Shown here: in pieces, positions 11,331-23,930 of the stretch | Layout: the number at the start of each line of letters is the position of its first letter | Numbering within the stretch: the first letter of the stretch is position 1 | NCBI GenBank assembly: GCA_019775845.1 | Contig: JADQAV010000022.1 | Location: forward strand, 324,830-388,829 | Direction of reading: 5' to 3' | DNA: 64,000 bases | Source: Myrmaecium sp. VS I D KN 1 | Taxonomy: Eukaryota > Ascomycota > Dothideomycetes > Valsariales > Valsariaceae | The notes under the pieces: generated by a model | Database searches by the model: none | The model's input: the letters and a program-made list of their open reading frames with translations, nothing else | What the model was told of the DNA's origin: nothing | Translations under genes and position numbers: made by a program

Positions 11331-13616
11331 TTACGCGGCGGAGACGGCGCGACCGCCGAATCCAGGCATCCCCGACCACGTCTTCCCCTCCGGCAGGGCC
11401 GGCTTGCCAAAATTCTTGTCCAGATCGAGGATGATCTTGAGCGCGTTGCGGCTGCGAAGGTACGGCAGCGGCGCCTTGGCCTCGTGCAGACCCACCCCGG
11501 GCTCGAGGTGTCCCCGCGGGGCGACCTCGGCCGCGTGACTGCCAGGCATCGGGAGCAGATGCTGTAGGATCTCGTACCCGGCCAGCGTGAAGGCGAACTG
11601 CGGCGACGACCGCAGGATGCGGGCTGGCCCGCCCTTGAAGAACGCCCGGAAACCCTCATGCTGCCAGATCGTCTTCGCGCAGTGCCGAATGTTGTGATAC
11701 GTTTGCTCGCCTTTTCTAGCCTCGACCTGCAGACGTGTTTTGATGACGTCAAACGGTGTGGTTAGATACGCGGCCGGCATGCCAGCAATGGCACCCGACG
11801 CCAGGAGCTGGAGGACTCCCAACTTCTTGGTCGAGCTCTCGCCGAAGTAGTCACGCTTCAAATGACTGTACGTCGGAAAGTAGATCGCCGAGAAAGGCAC
11901 TGAAGATGGTCAGGGGTCAGGGGCGCAACAGGTTGCAGATGAGACTCACCATCGCGCAGCAAGCACGCACTCGCGCCTTTGTACAAGCCAACGAGACCAA
12001 GGTTTCGCACAATCCAGAGAGCTGATCGTCGCGGAACTCCTTCAACAGAGTTGGACAGCTCACCCTGCACCTGCAGCCGGATCTTAACGATCTCAAGAGG
12101 GTTTGTGAAGATCTACAGGGAACATCATCAATCGACAGTTCGCGCGGCCCTGGAGCATCGAAACTTACCACCTGGCACGCACCGGCCGAGCCACCCGCAA
12201 GAATTTCCCAACCCCACCAGATATGGCCCGAATGGTCGGTGAATTTCCCACGCACGAGGTCGTTCACCGTCAACTTGATGGCCTTCTCCGGCGCCACTCC
12301 GATGAGCTGAGGCAATACGCCCGAGTAAAGACCGGTAAGACCTTCGTTCTTGATAACCTTCTTGGCACAGTCTATCGAGTTCTTGTAAAGCATCTCGCCC
12401 ACGCGGGAAGATCGCTGATTCTGCATTCTGGTCTTCACCAGGTCGATCGGATAGACCATGAAGGCACCGAAAGCACCGGCGATACTGCCCAGGGCAAAAT
12501 GGTGCACCGATTCGAGGACATCATGCATGATCGATTTGGTTTTCACAAAGGCTTTGGCACCGACGTCGGTCAACGCTCCCGCGCCAACCGAACCTATTGA
12601 GTACGCAGTATGCCATGAGGCGTCCAGGACCTTGGCGAAGTCGGAGAGTCCTAACCTCCCGGACGGCTCATCCAGACTGGCGAAGTGGAAGAGGATGTCG
12701 GCCTCCATGGGCGTGAACAGTGAGAAGCGCGTTATCCGGGCCGCCTCGTTGAGGAAGTCTGTTTTGGTGATCTTACCGTCTAAACTCTTTGCAGTCGCGT
12801 TCCGTATTATGAGCTCCACGAGGTCCATCTCCCGGATCATGTTTTGGAAAGCACGCACGTTGGCGTAGGAAATCTTGCTGCCGGCGGATATATTGCAGAG
12901 CGTGGGCAGGTTCTCAAGGAGATGGTCAGACAGCTTATGTCGTGCCGTCTCGACGATGATGCGCTGGAACTCCTCCGGCTCGATGTAGCCATCTTTATTC
13001 TTGTCGAAGTAGAGAAAGGCTTGCCGCACCCTCTCGCCTTGCAGTCCACGAAGCATTTGCGAAAACTGTGGGTATGTCATGGTGTGTCTTTTGTTCTTCC
13101 CACCGATGTATAAGGTCGCCCACTCGGAGTTCCAGTCGAATGGTAAACTGTCTTCGCCTTTGTTCATGTTGTATATCCTGAGGAAGTCTTCGAACTTCAC
13201 CAGTCCTGTTCCTTCCACATCGAAGAGCCGGAAGGCAATCTCGTATTCCGCGTCGGGTTTTGCGAGAAGGTTTTCGAATGTGCTCCAATCTCGCAACGTA
13301 ACCCGTCCCGTCCCCCGGTGGTCAGCCACCTTGAAGAGAATGGCATATTGTTCTCTTCTAATCTTGTGCTGGATTGCGGAGAGCACAACGTCAGCCGATG
13401 CAACAGACTAAGAAATGGGATCCATATGCTCACGTAGTCTTCACTTTCGGGAGCCACAGCATCTATGAACTCGCTCTCTCCCAGGTAGTATTCACCCGTC
13501 TGCTCGTCCTTCCGGGCGTGCTTCATGAACAGCGCCTTGGTCCGTTCCGACAGCCCGGGTTCTACCGAAGTGCCGAGCAATGCATCGTGCACCGTTTCCT
13601 TGACTATAGCTGCCAT
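11331..13616 (-). CDS. AGC1: Mitochondrial calcium-regulated aspartate/glutamate carrier (Agc1/aralar family)
   Basis: Four exons on the minus strand, 13616-13434, 13407-12169, 12112-11950 and 11899-11331, give 717 residues. This is close to aralar/citrin (about 680) and shorter than yeast Agc1. The N-terminal half carries EF-hands: degenerate ones at [17 protein letters not shown] and [17 protein letters not shown], and a canonical [13 protein letters not shown] near residue 200. From about residue 360 come three mitochondrial-carrier repeats with the signature motifs [20 protein letters not shown] and [10 protein letters not shown]. By family knowledge it exchanges aspartate for glutamate across the inner membrane as part of the malate-aspartate shuttle and is activated by Ca2+. 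Donors are GTGAGC, GTAAGT and GTGAGT, and the second and third carrier repeats read correctly only after splicing. It lies just downstream of PDX1 on the same strand. Confidence 0.95.
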
Positions 13617-14412
13617 TGTAGAGGCTACTGGTCAGAGAAAGTCGTGGCAGGTGCAGTTGCTGGGGCCAGTGGACGTTCGGAGGGTAATGTCTCTTGTGAG
13701 TCAAGGACCGTGAGGTGCGGGCGGCTCGACGTTGGAATGCGGGTTAGGCGGCGCGCAAGATCTGGGGCAAGCTGGGCTCTTCTCCGGTTTTAGGAGCCTC
13801 GAGCGGGTGAATGTTTGGCTAGCCTGGCCCTAGGGCACGGGGGTACGGAAGGAATCGATGTGGAGAACTGGGCAACACGCCGGCGGAAAGGGCGAAAGCG
13901 AAGGACCGAGCAGCGATTGATGAAGCAACCACACTGGCGAACCTCCAAACCGCTCTTGTTTTTCGTATAGAGCGCGGAGTGGCAATGCTGAAAGAAGACG
14001 CCGAGAAAGGGGGAAGGGGAAAAAATTTACGGAGGACGTCTTGAGCTGACGCTCCGATTGCGCCGGGAGTCCCGTCTCTGGAACTTCCTATTCTGGTGTA
14101 CCAGGGATCCCCTCGGAAGATCTTGGCGACGAGCCCTCAATTCCCCGAGCCCGGTACCAAACCGGGTTAGCCCATCGGGTGCCTCAGCAGATGCCTTTCC
14201 TGAGGCAGTCCGACCGGTGGGAGCATTGGATGGAAATCCGAGGCTGCAGTGCGGACAAAGTGACGGACGGTTCCACGTCCTCACGATATAAGCCAAATGC
14301 ACTATATATACAGAGGGAGCGAATAGGAAATGAGGCCGTCGGTTCAAGAGATTTTAAGCATGTATCTTTACCAACAGCGGAAAAGCATGCACTTTTTACG
14401 TCCATCCCTCGA
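13617..14412. other. Intergenic; promoter of AGC1 and 3' end of PDX1
   Basis: This 796-bp gap lies between two minus-strand genes. Nothing coding is recognisable. It should contain the PDX1 polyadenylation region (right) and the carrier promoter (left). A run of purines with A6 lies near 14010-14030. Confidence 0.5.
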
Positions 14413-15933
14413 CTACATTACGAGAGTGCCAGGCTCAGCTTCCAGGGCAAACTTGACCCGTTCTAAGAAAATCTTCGCCCGACGTTCATCCTCCTTGGGC
14501 ACGGTAAGGCTGAAGACGTTCACGAGAGGATTTGCAGACGCTGCTGTTGCAGGCAGCGCCGAGACCTTCTTAGCCGGCTTACGCTTTCCCGCGAGAATAT
14601 CCAAAACGTCCATCTCTGCCTTCCTTGCCCCCGAAGCGCGAGAGGGCACGGGAGTTGCCGGAAGGGCAGTGATCTGGGGTACATAGTGACCCCGGGATGG
14701 TTTGGATCCTGCGACCTTATCAAGTCCAAGCACAGCGTTGAACAATTCCGTCTGGGTTGGCTTCGCGGAGCGCGATCGTGGCAGATCGTCATTAGCAATG
14801 TCAGCCGCTCGAGCGATGAAAGTCGATAAAGGCAAGTCAACGCCAAGTGCGTTGTAGATCCGCCTTTGAACAGCCACCGCAGCCTCCAAGGAAATCGGGA
14901 GAGTGACCTCCGTGGGAGGTTCCACAATAGGCGCTTCAGGCTTAGCAATTGGCGCAGGAGCTGCTTCCTTCTTAGGCTGAGCGAGCTTAATGTTGCTGAG
15001 GTCCAAGTGTCCAAGCTTCTCTATCCGCTTCGATTGTTCGGCGGAGTAGTTCTTCTCGATGCGCCCGAGGTAAGCTAGCACGTCGCCCTTCAGCAGTCGG
15101 CCATTGGGACCGCTAGCTGGGATCTTATCGGCATCCTCCTTGGTAAGGCCGTTCTCCCGCAATATGTGAAGTACGGAAGGGTATAGCGGATATTTCTGCT
15201 TCTGAGCCCTGGCCAAGCTGGTCGGCTGAGGATTGGGAGCGGGCTTCTTCTCCTCTACTGAAGGGGTGGGCTTCGTGGATTCTGTAGCAGATCAGATACT
15301 GAGCATTCCAAAAGCGATATAGACTGGATTGGGCGTACGCGTCTGCCGGGATTCTGAAGTGCTGGCTTCCGACGGCTGCGCCGATGGTTCTTCGGGTGGG
15401 ATCTCCAGGCTGCTTAGATCATCGCCCGGCTCCGCCAGAACAGCTATACGACTTCCGACTTTGACATTCTTAGAGCCGTCTCCTTGCTTCGTCCATATCA
15501 GCATACTGCACTTGCCGTGCTCGTTGCAACCACATACCATGATCTTAGCCATGACACCGTCATCCTGAGCCTCAACGTCCATCTGTGCCTTGTCGGTTTC
15601 GACCTCGAGGATAACGTCGCCAGCGGAGAAGGAATCGCCTACAGATCAAAGCCTGCATCAGCGGAGAAAGTATGATTGGGATGCTCTCTGAGCGTACCTT
15701 CTTTGACCTTCCAGCTAGTAATGTTTCCTTCTGTCATTGTGGGGGACAGTGCCGGCATGGTGAAGTTTTGAGCGGCCATGGTAGGCACGCTGGTGCGCAA
15801 TCCTGGAGCAGTCAGTCGATTGCGCCCTCAATCATAGCCAGCCGCAATTCTCACCCCTCACGGAACCATAGTGAAGCGTTTGGCGCCGAGCAGCTTGCAC
15901 CGACAATCTACATGCCCTAGCTAGCGAGGCCAT
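14413..15933 (-). CDS. PDX1: Pyruvate dehydrogenase protein X component (E3-binding protein)
   Basis: Five exons on the minus strand, 15933-15855, 15802-15698, 15638-15538, 15486-15339 and 15281-14413, give 433 residues. Residues 1-33 are a basic, Ser-rich mitochondrial presequence (MASLARACRLSVQAARRQ). The lipoyl domain follows: FTMPALSPTMTEGNI, with the lipoyl-lysine motif VETDKAQMDVEAQDDG. The peripheral-subunit-binding domain is YPSVLHILRENGLTKEDADK with ASGPNGRLLKGDV. No HxxxDG acyltransferase active site follows, which separates protein X from E2. By family knowledge it docks dihydrolipoamide dehydrogenase (E3) onto the E2 core in the mitochondrial matrix. Intron 3 (51 nt, 15537-15487) has a length divisible by three and no stop, so retention would insert 17 residues. 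The gene is head-to-head with the one at 16178. Confidence 0.94.
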
Positions 15934-16177
15934 TGAACGTTGCGACCGAGCAAGTGTTCAAGATTCTCTGGACACGGCTTGTTGGAGATGTAGATGCAGC
16001 TCACCAAAAGTCGGAGTATTGGTACGGGGACCGGGAAGATGTTGAGATGAAGCTGTCGGGAATTTCGGGAGATTCCTTCCGATAACAGGGACTTCCAATC
16101 CACCCGCCGTCGGTCGATCTCCGCAATGTAAGACCGCATCAGCCCTCAAGACCTCGAAACCTAGAAGACGGACAACC
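15934..16177. promoter_or_regulatory. Bidirectional promoter between PDX1 and a mitochondrial membrane protein gene
   Basis: Only 244 bp separate the divergent start codons at 15933 (minus) and 16178 (plus), so both promoters and leaders must overlap here. I see no clear TATA or CCAAT box. Shared regulation of the two mitochondrial genes is inference from spacing alone. Confidence 0.6.
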
Positions 16178-17102
16178 ATGTACACATTACAGCGGGCTGG
16201 GATGGGCCTGCCGAGGCTACGATGTCTCAAATTTCCAAAATATCCTATGCCAACTGATTTGGGAATTCGAAATGGCTCGCGTCAGTTTCCCGTTTCCACC
16301 CTGCAGAAACGTCTGCAGTCTGTTCAGACTACGCCAATAGCCAGAGAGGGGAAGAACATAGAGTTCCCTAAGCAAGTTACAAGCCCTGCACAGTACAAGG
16401 GCATCCTGCAAGAATTGGCGTCGAGGTCCTCGCCTACAGTCCTCTACAAAGCACCAAACCAAAGAAGCTTCGTCATCATCAGCTACGCTACCGGATTCAC
16501 ACTGCTCGCCATGTCAGGTTGGTGGGTAACGTTCAACATGGAACTTGCACAGTCTGTCCCGTGGTTTGTGCACCTTTCATACGGTTCAAGTGCAATTATT
16601 CTCTTCGGTCTTGGTTGCTATATGCTATCGGCTACCAGCGGCCTCGTCAAAACCATTAAAGCCGTCCCAGCGAAACGAGCTGCTGGCCGGACAATAAAAC
16701 TGGTCATCGAGTCGAAGACTTTACCCTGGTCGAAAGTTACAGCAACCGAGGCCGCCTTGGGGGAAGTTGTAGCCTCCCGACCGTTAGGCATGACACTTGG
16801 TTCGTTCCACTATTGGGCGGAGCAAGATGCTCTCGCTATGGCAGGCAAGAAGGATGCTATCTTTCTTACGAGGTGGGCTCGCGCTGTCAACCAGAGCCTC
16901 TATCGCGTGGCTATGTACACGAAGCAGATGTTGTTCCGCACAGGTATCATTTTCCTTGAAGCCAATGGAAATAAGGGTTTCAAGGTGGACCCTTCGGGGA
17001 CAATGGGTGTTGACCACAAAGGTATGTACGGCAAGGATCGAGGCCAGGAATATCTGCTAAATGTTCTGTCTAGTGATTGATGCTTTGATCAAGTCTTACT
17101 GA
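16178..17102 (+). CDS. Two-TM mitochondrial membrane protein, possibly TMEM223-like
   Basis: Exons 16178-17021 and 17074-17102 give 290 residues. The 52-nt intron has a GTATGT donor, a TGCTAAA branch-like site and a CTAG acceptor, and the spliced C-terminus reads VIDALIKSY. Read-through without splicing would also stay open, to a stop at 17080 (300 residues). The first 60 residues are basic and Ser/Thr-rich with almost no acidic residues, as in a mitochondrial targeting peptide. Two hydrophobic segments (about residues 97-119 and 131-158) flank a short loop, followed by a soluble domain of about 130 residues. This topology, with a segment like LYKAPNQRSF before TM1, recalls TMEM223/TMEM70-type inner-membrane assembly factors; I do not claim orthology. 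It shares a 244-bp divergent promoter with PDX1, which fits a mitochondrial role. Confidence 0.75.
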
Positions 17103-18319
17103 GACATGCTGGAGTCTTCTTTGAGCTAAACTGCCGGTCTTTGCAAGGCAGCTCTTGTATATTAAAATTTGGCCTTTCATGCCACCTAAAATATTCCCGT
17201 AGCTCTGCCGGCCTTCTGTGGATGATGATTTCCCTTGAAGAATGTCCTTGCCCTTTTTTTCGGGTTGCACCCTTGTTTTCTCCTTTTTGATGGCGCTCGT
17301 TCATCGCTTAGATGAGCACAAGCGAGCGGGATGAGGAGACGGAGGTAGCGGTCTAAGTCCCCTCCGTTCTCATCATGTATCATAGTATCAATTTTGACGC
17401 AGGCACTATGTCCTGTCTGAACACCGAAAACGTCGAGTGAAGGGGGCCCTTGTCTGCATACTGTAGCCGCTGTTGTGGATGATGCCTTGCCAGGGCATAT
17501 ATGCAAGGCACGATGGCACGGCCGGGTCGGGAGGTCCCGCCGCAAGCCCAGGGCTTCCCCACAAAACGTGGACGGGGAACGTCACCTAAAACTAGCAACT
17601 ACCGGAGAATCCGGAGACAAAATTAGGTCCTGCGCTTGATCGACGTGGGGAGGCTGGAAATCCTGTAAAAAGGACTCCTCATAGCCAGTGTTTATTGGCC
17701 GCCACAGGGGTGACAGAAGGAAGGCGAAAGCGTTAACCTGGCTGAGGAGAAGCTGCTCATCGCTGCCGACTATGCATGGAGGACGAACATCCGGGTGTCT
17801 GTTTTGCTATTGTGATCATGCTTGCCGATTGAATATGCGTTGCATCTCCGCAAAAGATGGGTTGGGACTGCAGGGCTACCGTCGGGTCAAGCTTGAAGCC
17901 TTGGCGCGCTAATCTCCTCTCCAACCTGGACCTCATGTATCTGCCTCACTTCCTTCCGCCCACATCCATGCTCCCAACTATACTTGTCCGCGTTCTTGTG
18001 TCAGGTTCAATCCTCTCCAAGATTTTCCAAGGCGTGTATTCCTTGCACACGCATGCGTTCGTCTCCACGCGCCTTTTCATCCAGCTGAGTTGATCGAGTT
18101 CGTGACTTCGCTGCCGTCGACGCTGTATGGAGCTGCCTTGTCTGCGCGCCCCTCACCAATGATACCCTGTATGCTCCTCTGCTCCTCCGCTATATTGCGC
18201 AATCGCGCTGTACAATGAAATCCTACTGGGCCTTCACGCCGTGCTTGTAATCGAGCTAATTTGTCATCGAGTAGGCTCGTAATTGTCGTGTTTTCCTTGA
18301 TCTTACGCCTGCTAAACTC
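17103..18319. other. Intergenic; nothing recognised
   Basis: This 1.2-kb gap lies between two plus-strand genes. No coding region, tRNA-like fold or repeat is recognisable. A T9 run lies near 17260. The last few hundred bases are the presumed promoter and leader of the Yta7-like gene. Confidence 0.5.
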
Positions 18320-21300
18320 ATGTCGAGTCGCGCAAAACGAAAACAGCACGTCGACCCGCTTGCATCCGACCCTAACGATGAAGACTGGGGTGGCGATTCA
18401 TCTCCTAGACCAACCAAACGTAGATCAAAACAGAATAACAAGAAGAGACCGCGAAAGCGTCAACGACGCGGCTACGGTAGTGATAGCGACATCCTCGACG
18501 ACGAGGACGACGATCAATCAAGCGAAGTATCCTTTCAGGACGATTCTGAATCAGAGGATTCCGACCGACCATTGAATAAAGCTGGCCGAAGCACGCGCAA
18601 AGCTGCCCAGAAGAAGGTCAAGTACGAAGAAAGCGACGAGGAGCTCGAAGACATAGAGGAAGCGAAGTCTGAGGACGAGGACCTCAGCCCTTCGAAACGG
18701 ACCGTCAGAAGCTTGATAGTCACATTGAAGATGCCAAGTTCAGGGTCGCGCAATCTCCGCGCAAGGAGCGCAGGTAGAACAACTAAACGTTCCACCACCA
18801 CACCAGAAGTAGTCGGCACTCGGCGAAGCAGTCGGTTGTCTCACGATCAAGAAGAAACCCTCGTGGGTTTGTCGGACTCGGGCAAACACGTGGTAACGGT
18901 TCGACCGGGCACTAGAAGCCCAGAACCACGTACCAGACGTCGCAGCATAGGCGCAAAAGGGATGAAGAATATACCAAGCGCAATAATGGAGGCCTCGCAG
19001 GAGCAGTCAGTCGCAGCTGAGCCTGGAGATGACGATACCGCTGCGGATCAGGTTGCAAGTCCGAAGAGTTCTGCACACTCAGAGCACGAGACTAAGGGTC
19101 ATCATGAGAATGACATACAAATGGGCGAGGCGGTCATCGAAGAGTCAGTGCACGAGGAAGATGGAGAAGATAGCGAAGATGCTGGACCTGTGGCGCGTTC
19201 AGCGAGAGCATCCAGGGTAAGATATTCTCCGTTCATGAGGCACAGAAGCTGTTCAGCTAAGATCAGAGTTTAGGCGCGGCCCCCGGCGGATGCTACTATA
19301 TCAGCCCGTTCGTCACAGAGACGTAGAAGGGGCGCCATGGACGAAAGCAGTGATTTCGAGCCTGCAGTCGAGGACGAGAAGGAAGATGATGATGGGCACT
19401 CGGAATCGGATGCCTCCAAGGGCAAACGCTCACACCAAACTTCTGCAGATGAGGCTGTTGGTACCCGACGTTCCCGTCGACTAGTAGGCCGTCAGACACG
19501 GAATTCACAGCGTAGCCGCAGTGCGAAGAGTGACGATCATGATAGCGACCTGGACATGAGTGAACTGGCTGAAGAAGCGGAGGAATTAGCCAGTCAGAAT
19601 AACCGACGGCGACGTACGCGGCGCACTGCTAACGAAGATATCTCCTTTGACCAGCCAAAGCTTCGCAGTAGGACCAGCAAAGTTGATTATCGGATATTGA
19701 GACCCGAATTGGTCCAAAATTTCGAAGAAGAGGAACAGGCACCGATATCAACCCCTGTACGGAACAGGCGTGGCGGCGGTGGCGGTGGATATCGCAGCCT
19801 GTTCTCAATTCAAGGACCCTTCGGTGGAGCTATAGGCCCGACCCCGATCTTCGGAGGCCCGGAAGGAGCAGCAGCTGGAGGTGCAGATTCGGATAGCAGC
19901 GATGATGAGGTTCAACGCGTGCCGCGCAGCATTGGAGGTGCTGTGGGCATGACCCCAACAACTGGGATGCCCCAGAACCTATTCCCCCAGCCTCATAACT
20001 CTGATGCTGTGCAACCTGGAGTTGCTGGTGGGCCGGCCAATTTTGGTAAAGTGAAAGACAAGAAAGCTTTAGCAGATGCCGATCCACTTGGTGTCGACCA
20101 AAATGTGTCTTTCGAGGGTGTCGGTGGACTTGATGATCATATTAACCAACTGAAGGAAATGGTCATGCTGCCTCTGCTCTACCCAGAGGTCTTCACACGG
20201 TTCCACGTTACGCCTCCGCGGGGCGTGCTTTTTCACGGCCCTCCTGGTACGGGTAAGACTCTTCTCGCTCGCGCATTAGCATCGAGTGTCAGCTCCCAAG
20301 GGAAGAAGGTCACTTTCTATATGCGAAAAGGTGCAGATGCACTGAGCAAATGGGTCGGCGAAGCCGAAAGGCAGCTACGTCTTCTCTTCGAAGAAGCGCG
20401 AAAGAATCAGCCTAGCATCATCTTCTTCGACGAAATCGATGGTCTTGCGCCCGTGAGATCAAGCAAACAGGAACAAATCCATGCTTCCATTGTTGCGACT
20501 CTGCTAGCACTTATGGACGGCATGGACGGACGTGGTCAAGTCATCGTTATCGGCGCCACTAACCGTCCCGACTCGGTTGATCCGGCTTTGCGACGCCCTG
20601 GACGTTTCGATCGTGAATTCTACTTTCCCCTGCCTAGCCGACAAGCTCGTAGGGCCATTATTGACATCCACACCAAGGGCTGGGACCCACCATTGGAACC
20701 TGAATTCAAAGAGCAGCTTGCGGAATTGACCAAGGGCTATGGTGGCGCGGACCTTCGTGCTCTATGCACGGAAGCTGCCCTTAACGCTGTCCAAGGCACT
20801 TTCCCGCAGATATATCAGTCGAACAAGAAGCTCGTCATTGATCCCAGCGCCATCAAAGTGCTTGCTAAGGACTTTATGATCTCGGTCAATAAGATCATAC
20901 CGTCCTCTGCCAGATCCACATCTTCTGGAGCCGCACCTCTGGAGAAGAGCATTGAACCACTTCTAAGAGACCCATTTAAGAGAATCGGTGACATCATTGA
21001 TCAAATTCTTCCTCAGAAGAAGCGTCTTACTGCTCTAGAGGAAGCTCAGTACGATGATCGCGATGACTCTCATGGGTTTGAGCGTGAGAATATGCAGAGA
21101 TATTTCGAACGAGCCCGAGTATTCCGCCCAAGGCTGTTGATCCATGGTCTTCAAGGCATGGGGCAAAATTATATCGGCTCAGCTCTTCTGCACAAGTTTG
21201 AAAACCTGCATGTGCAGTCTTTTGATCTTCCAACGCTGCTGGAAGATTCTGCACGCTCGCCCGAGGCTGCTGTTGTTCAGCTCTTCAAGGAAGTGCGGCG

Positions 21301-23254
21301 GCACAAACCTAGCGTCATATATATACCTAATGTGGACGTTTGGTACCAAACAGTCGGTCACAATGTTATCAAGACCTTCACGACCTTATTACGCTGTCTC
21401 CCGCCCAATGAACCGGTGTTGGTACTTGGTCTACAAGAACAAGGATCAGAAGACGAGAAACTGGATCCATTAATGCTTTCTGATCTCTTCGGATACTCCA
21501 CGAAGAATCATTTCCAACTGCACCGACCAGATGAAGCCTCGCGCAAGGAGTACTTTGCTCAGCTTATCAATTATGTGCGTACAAAGCCTTCTGAGTTCCC
21601 GGATCCAGAAAAACGTCAGAAGCGTAAGCTACCCGAGCTTCAAGAAGCACCCGAAGAGAAGGCTCCCGAGGGTCCATCGAAAGAACAAATCAAGGCGCAG
21701 AGAAAGCAAGACCGCCATACCTTGAATTTGCTCAAGATACAACTGCAGCCGATCATGGATCAAATCAGGACCAAGTACAAGAAATTTCGGACGCCAATTG
21801 TCGATGACAGTCAGATCCAATACCTATATGATGAACAAAATCCGGATGTCCTCAGCACAGATCTTGCACATGAGCAGCGTCAAGAGCAACAAATGTATAG
21901 GCCGTATGAGCTTTCGAAAGATAATAAGGGAACCCCAGGCTTAGTGGAAACGGCTACTGGTAAATTCTACTACAACATCGAATCCGTCACGATCGAGAAG
22001 CGTCTATCCAACGGGTACTACAAACGTCCGAAAGACTTCCTCGCAGATATTAAGCGTATGGCGAAAGATGCACGCACTCACGGCGACCTAGAGAGGATCT
22101 TGAAGGCCAACGAACTGGTGTCGAACGTCGAAGTGGATATCCAGATGATTGAGGTGAACAACCCAGCTCTTGTAGCTGAGTGCGAGGCCGTCTGGGCGCG
22201 AGAACAGCAGCGGGCGCAGGAGGCCGAAGCCAAAGCCAAACACACGACAGCTGCAGGTGATGTCACAGTGGCACACGAGTCCAAGACGACTACTGATGAT
22301 ACCGGCCCATTGATGCTTGGAGAGCCAGTACCAGGGCATGAACACTTTGTACCTGTCACACCGTTTCCGAATTCTAAGCGGCCTCGACTGGAAGAGTTAT
22401 CAGATGGGACCAATACGGGCACTGGGTCGGCCAATGCCACACATCAGGGGAATAGCGCTCCAGAGTCTAATGGGGATCGTGACGGTGACACTACTATGAC
22501 GGATAGCCAAGAGCTCAGGTCTGCTACTCACGACCATCCGGATTTCCATACCCCGAGCAAGCAGAATACGCAGGCCTCGCAGAAGCAAATTTCTGCTAGG
22601 ACGGTCCTGCAACCCAACTCTTATCCGCAAGACTTGCACAACAGTGCTTCCACAACTACCTCTGGGCAGAAAACCTCGGACAGGTCTAACCGTACATCGG
22701 GCCCTTATAACAATGGCACGCCGAACACACAGGGGACGAATGGGCTTCACGTCGGACGCCATCCTCCCGGAGAAGAGTTCTCAGCAATGCAGCCAGACTT
22801 CGGAGGGTCTCAGATCCCAGACACGCAAGGTACGACATCGCACGCCAACTCCGGACTGACCAGCCACTCATATAATCCAGAACTGGGCTTTCAACCTAGC
22901 CAGCACACGTACTCGCAGCAGTCGCAATCTTCACAAGGATTCGTGGTCCCAGCTCCGCCGCGGCAGCCTACGTCCATCCCGTGGATCTTGAACTCGAACG
23001 AGCCGCCAAGCCTAATTGTGGACGAGAATGTCCTCGATACGTTACACGAACAACTGGTCAAGGGAAGCTCAGGTCTCTCGGTGGAGCAGCTAGAGCAGGT
23101 GAACAGTACACTTATGGATGCCATTTGGAAGGGACGGGGAGAATGGAATCGCAACATTGTCGCAGATAGTGTGACCAAAGCTTTCAACGACGTCATCAAG
23201 GAGATCGAGGAGATGCAGCATGTTCTGCAACCGAGTCAAAAGGTTCTGCATTGA
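18320..23254 (+). CDS. YTA7: Chromatin AAA ATPase with bromodomain-like region (Yta7/ATAD2/Abo1)
   Basis: Exons 18320-19216 and 19274-23254, with a 57-nt intron (GTAAGA..TTTAG), give 1625 residues. Residues 1-500 are disordered, with acidic clusters and basic patches (KNNKKRPRKRQRR-like). AAA1 is intact: Walker A HGPPGTGKT near residue 620, Walker B IIFFDEIDGLAPVR near 683, and ATNRPDSVDPALRRPGRFD. AAA2 (from about residue 915) is degenerate: its P-loop position reads HGLQGMGQN, lacking the Lys. A bromodomain-like segment lies at about 1120-1270 (KFRTPIV, NGYYKRPKDFLADIKRM). These are the hallmarks of the Yta7 family, whose hexamers act on histone H3-H4 in nucleosome density control and transcription. 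The tail after residue 1290 is Ser/Thr/Asn/Gln-rich and ends in a predicted helix. It is the longest gene in the window. Confidence 0.95.
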
Positions 23255-23930
23255 TGATCGCAGTCTTTGTGTAGCAAGGGTCGCTTGCCGGGAGTTTTAA
23301 ACTTACGTGTGGATGATCTCTTTCCTTGGTCTATAAGCATCGTGGACGGGTGTCCATTTCGGTAGCTGGATTTCTTATGTTGAGCTCAGGAGAGCTTCTT
23401 GGGTCGATTTAAAAAGGGGATGCCATCACTGCTTATACTGATTGACCGATGAAACAGCGGATATATTTCCCGCTTGTCCTCTTTCTTTGGGCCTCTCTTC
23501 ATTAAGTAGTCTTTGTGTCTAGCAAGTTCTTCATACATTGCTGTTTTGATTCATCGTCTGAGCGGTTTAAATAACCCTGGAGAGGCATCGAAGATGAGAT
23601 TCTGGCTTGGCGATGTGTTTGATTTGCAAGCATGATGCGGGGGTCAGTATGAAGCTTAATGACGAAGACCGAGCCGCATGTCCTATCTAGAATATATGCT
23701 TGATCTCAGCTCCAAGTGGTTGCCTTGCCTTATGCGATGTTGTTCTAGACGACCGCAGCTGGGCAGGGTTGTTATGCCTTAAGCCTAAACATCTGATTGC
23801 CAGTCAAGCTCCGATAAGATAAGACGACTCCACCTTCCAAGCGGCGGCAGCTTCCTGAATACCATCATCACCATCGCTCGGCCACTGCTCCAGACTGTCG
23901 TTCGAAGATAGGTTCACACCAGGAGCAACG
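23255..23930. other. Intergenic; 3' region of YTA7-like gene and promoter of csnA
   Basis: No coding region is recognisable in these 676 bases. T-rich segments near 23320-23540 fit a 3' untranslated region. Confidence 0.5.
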
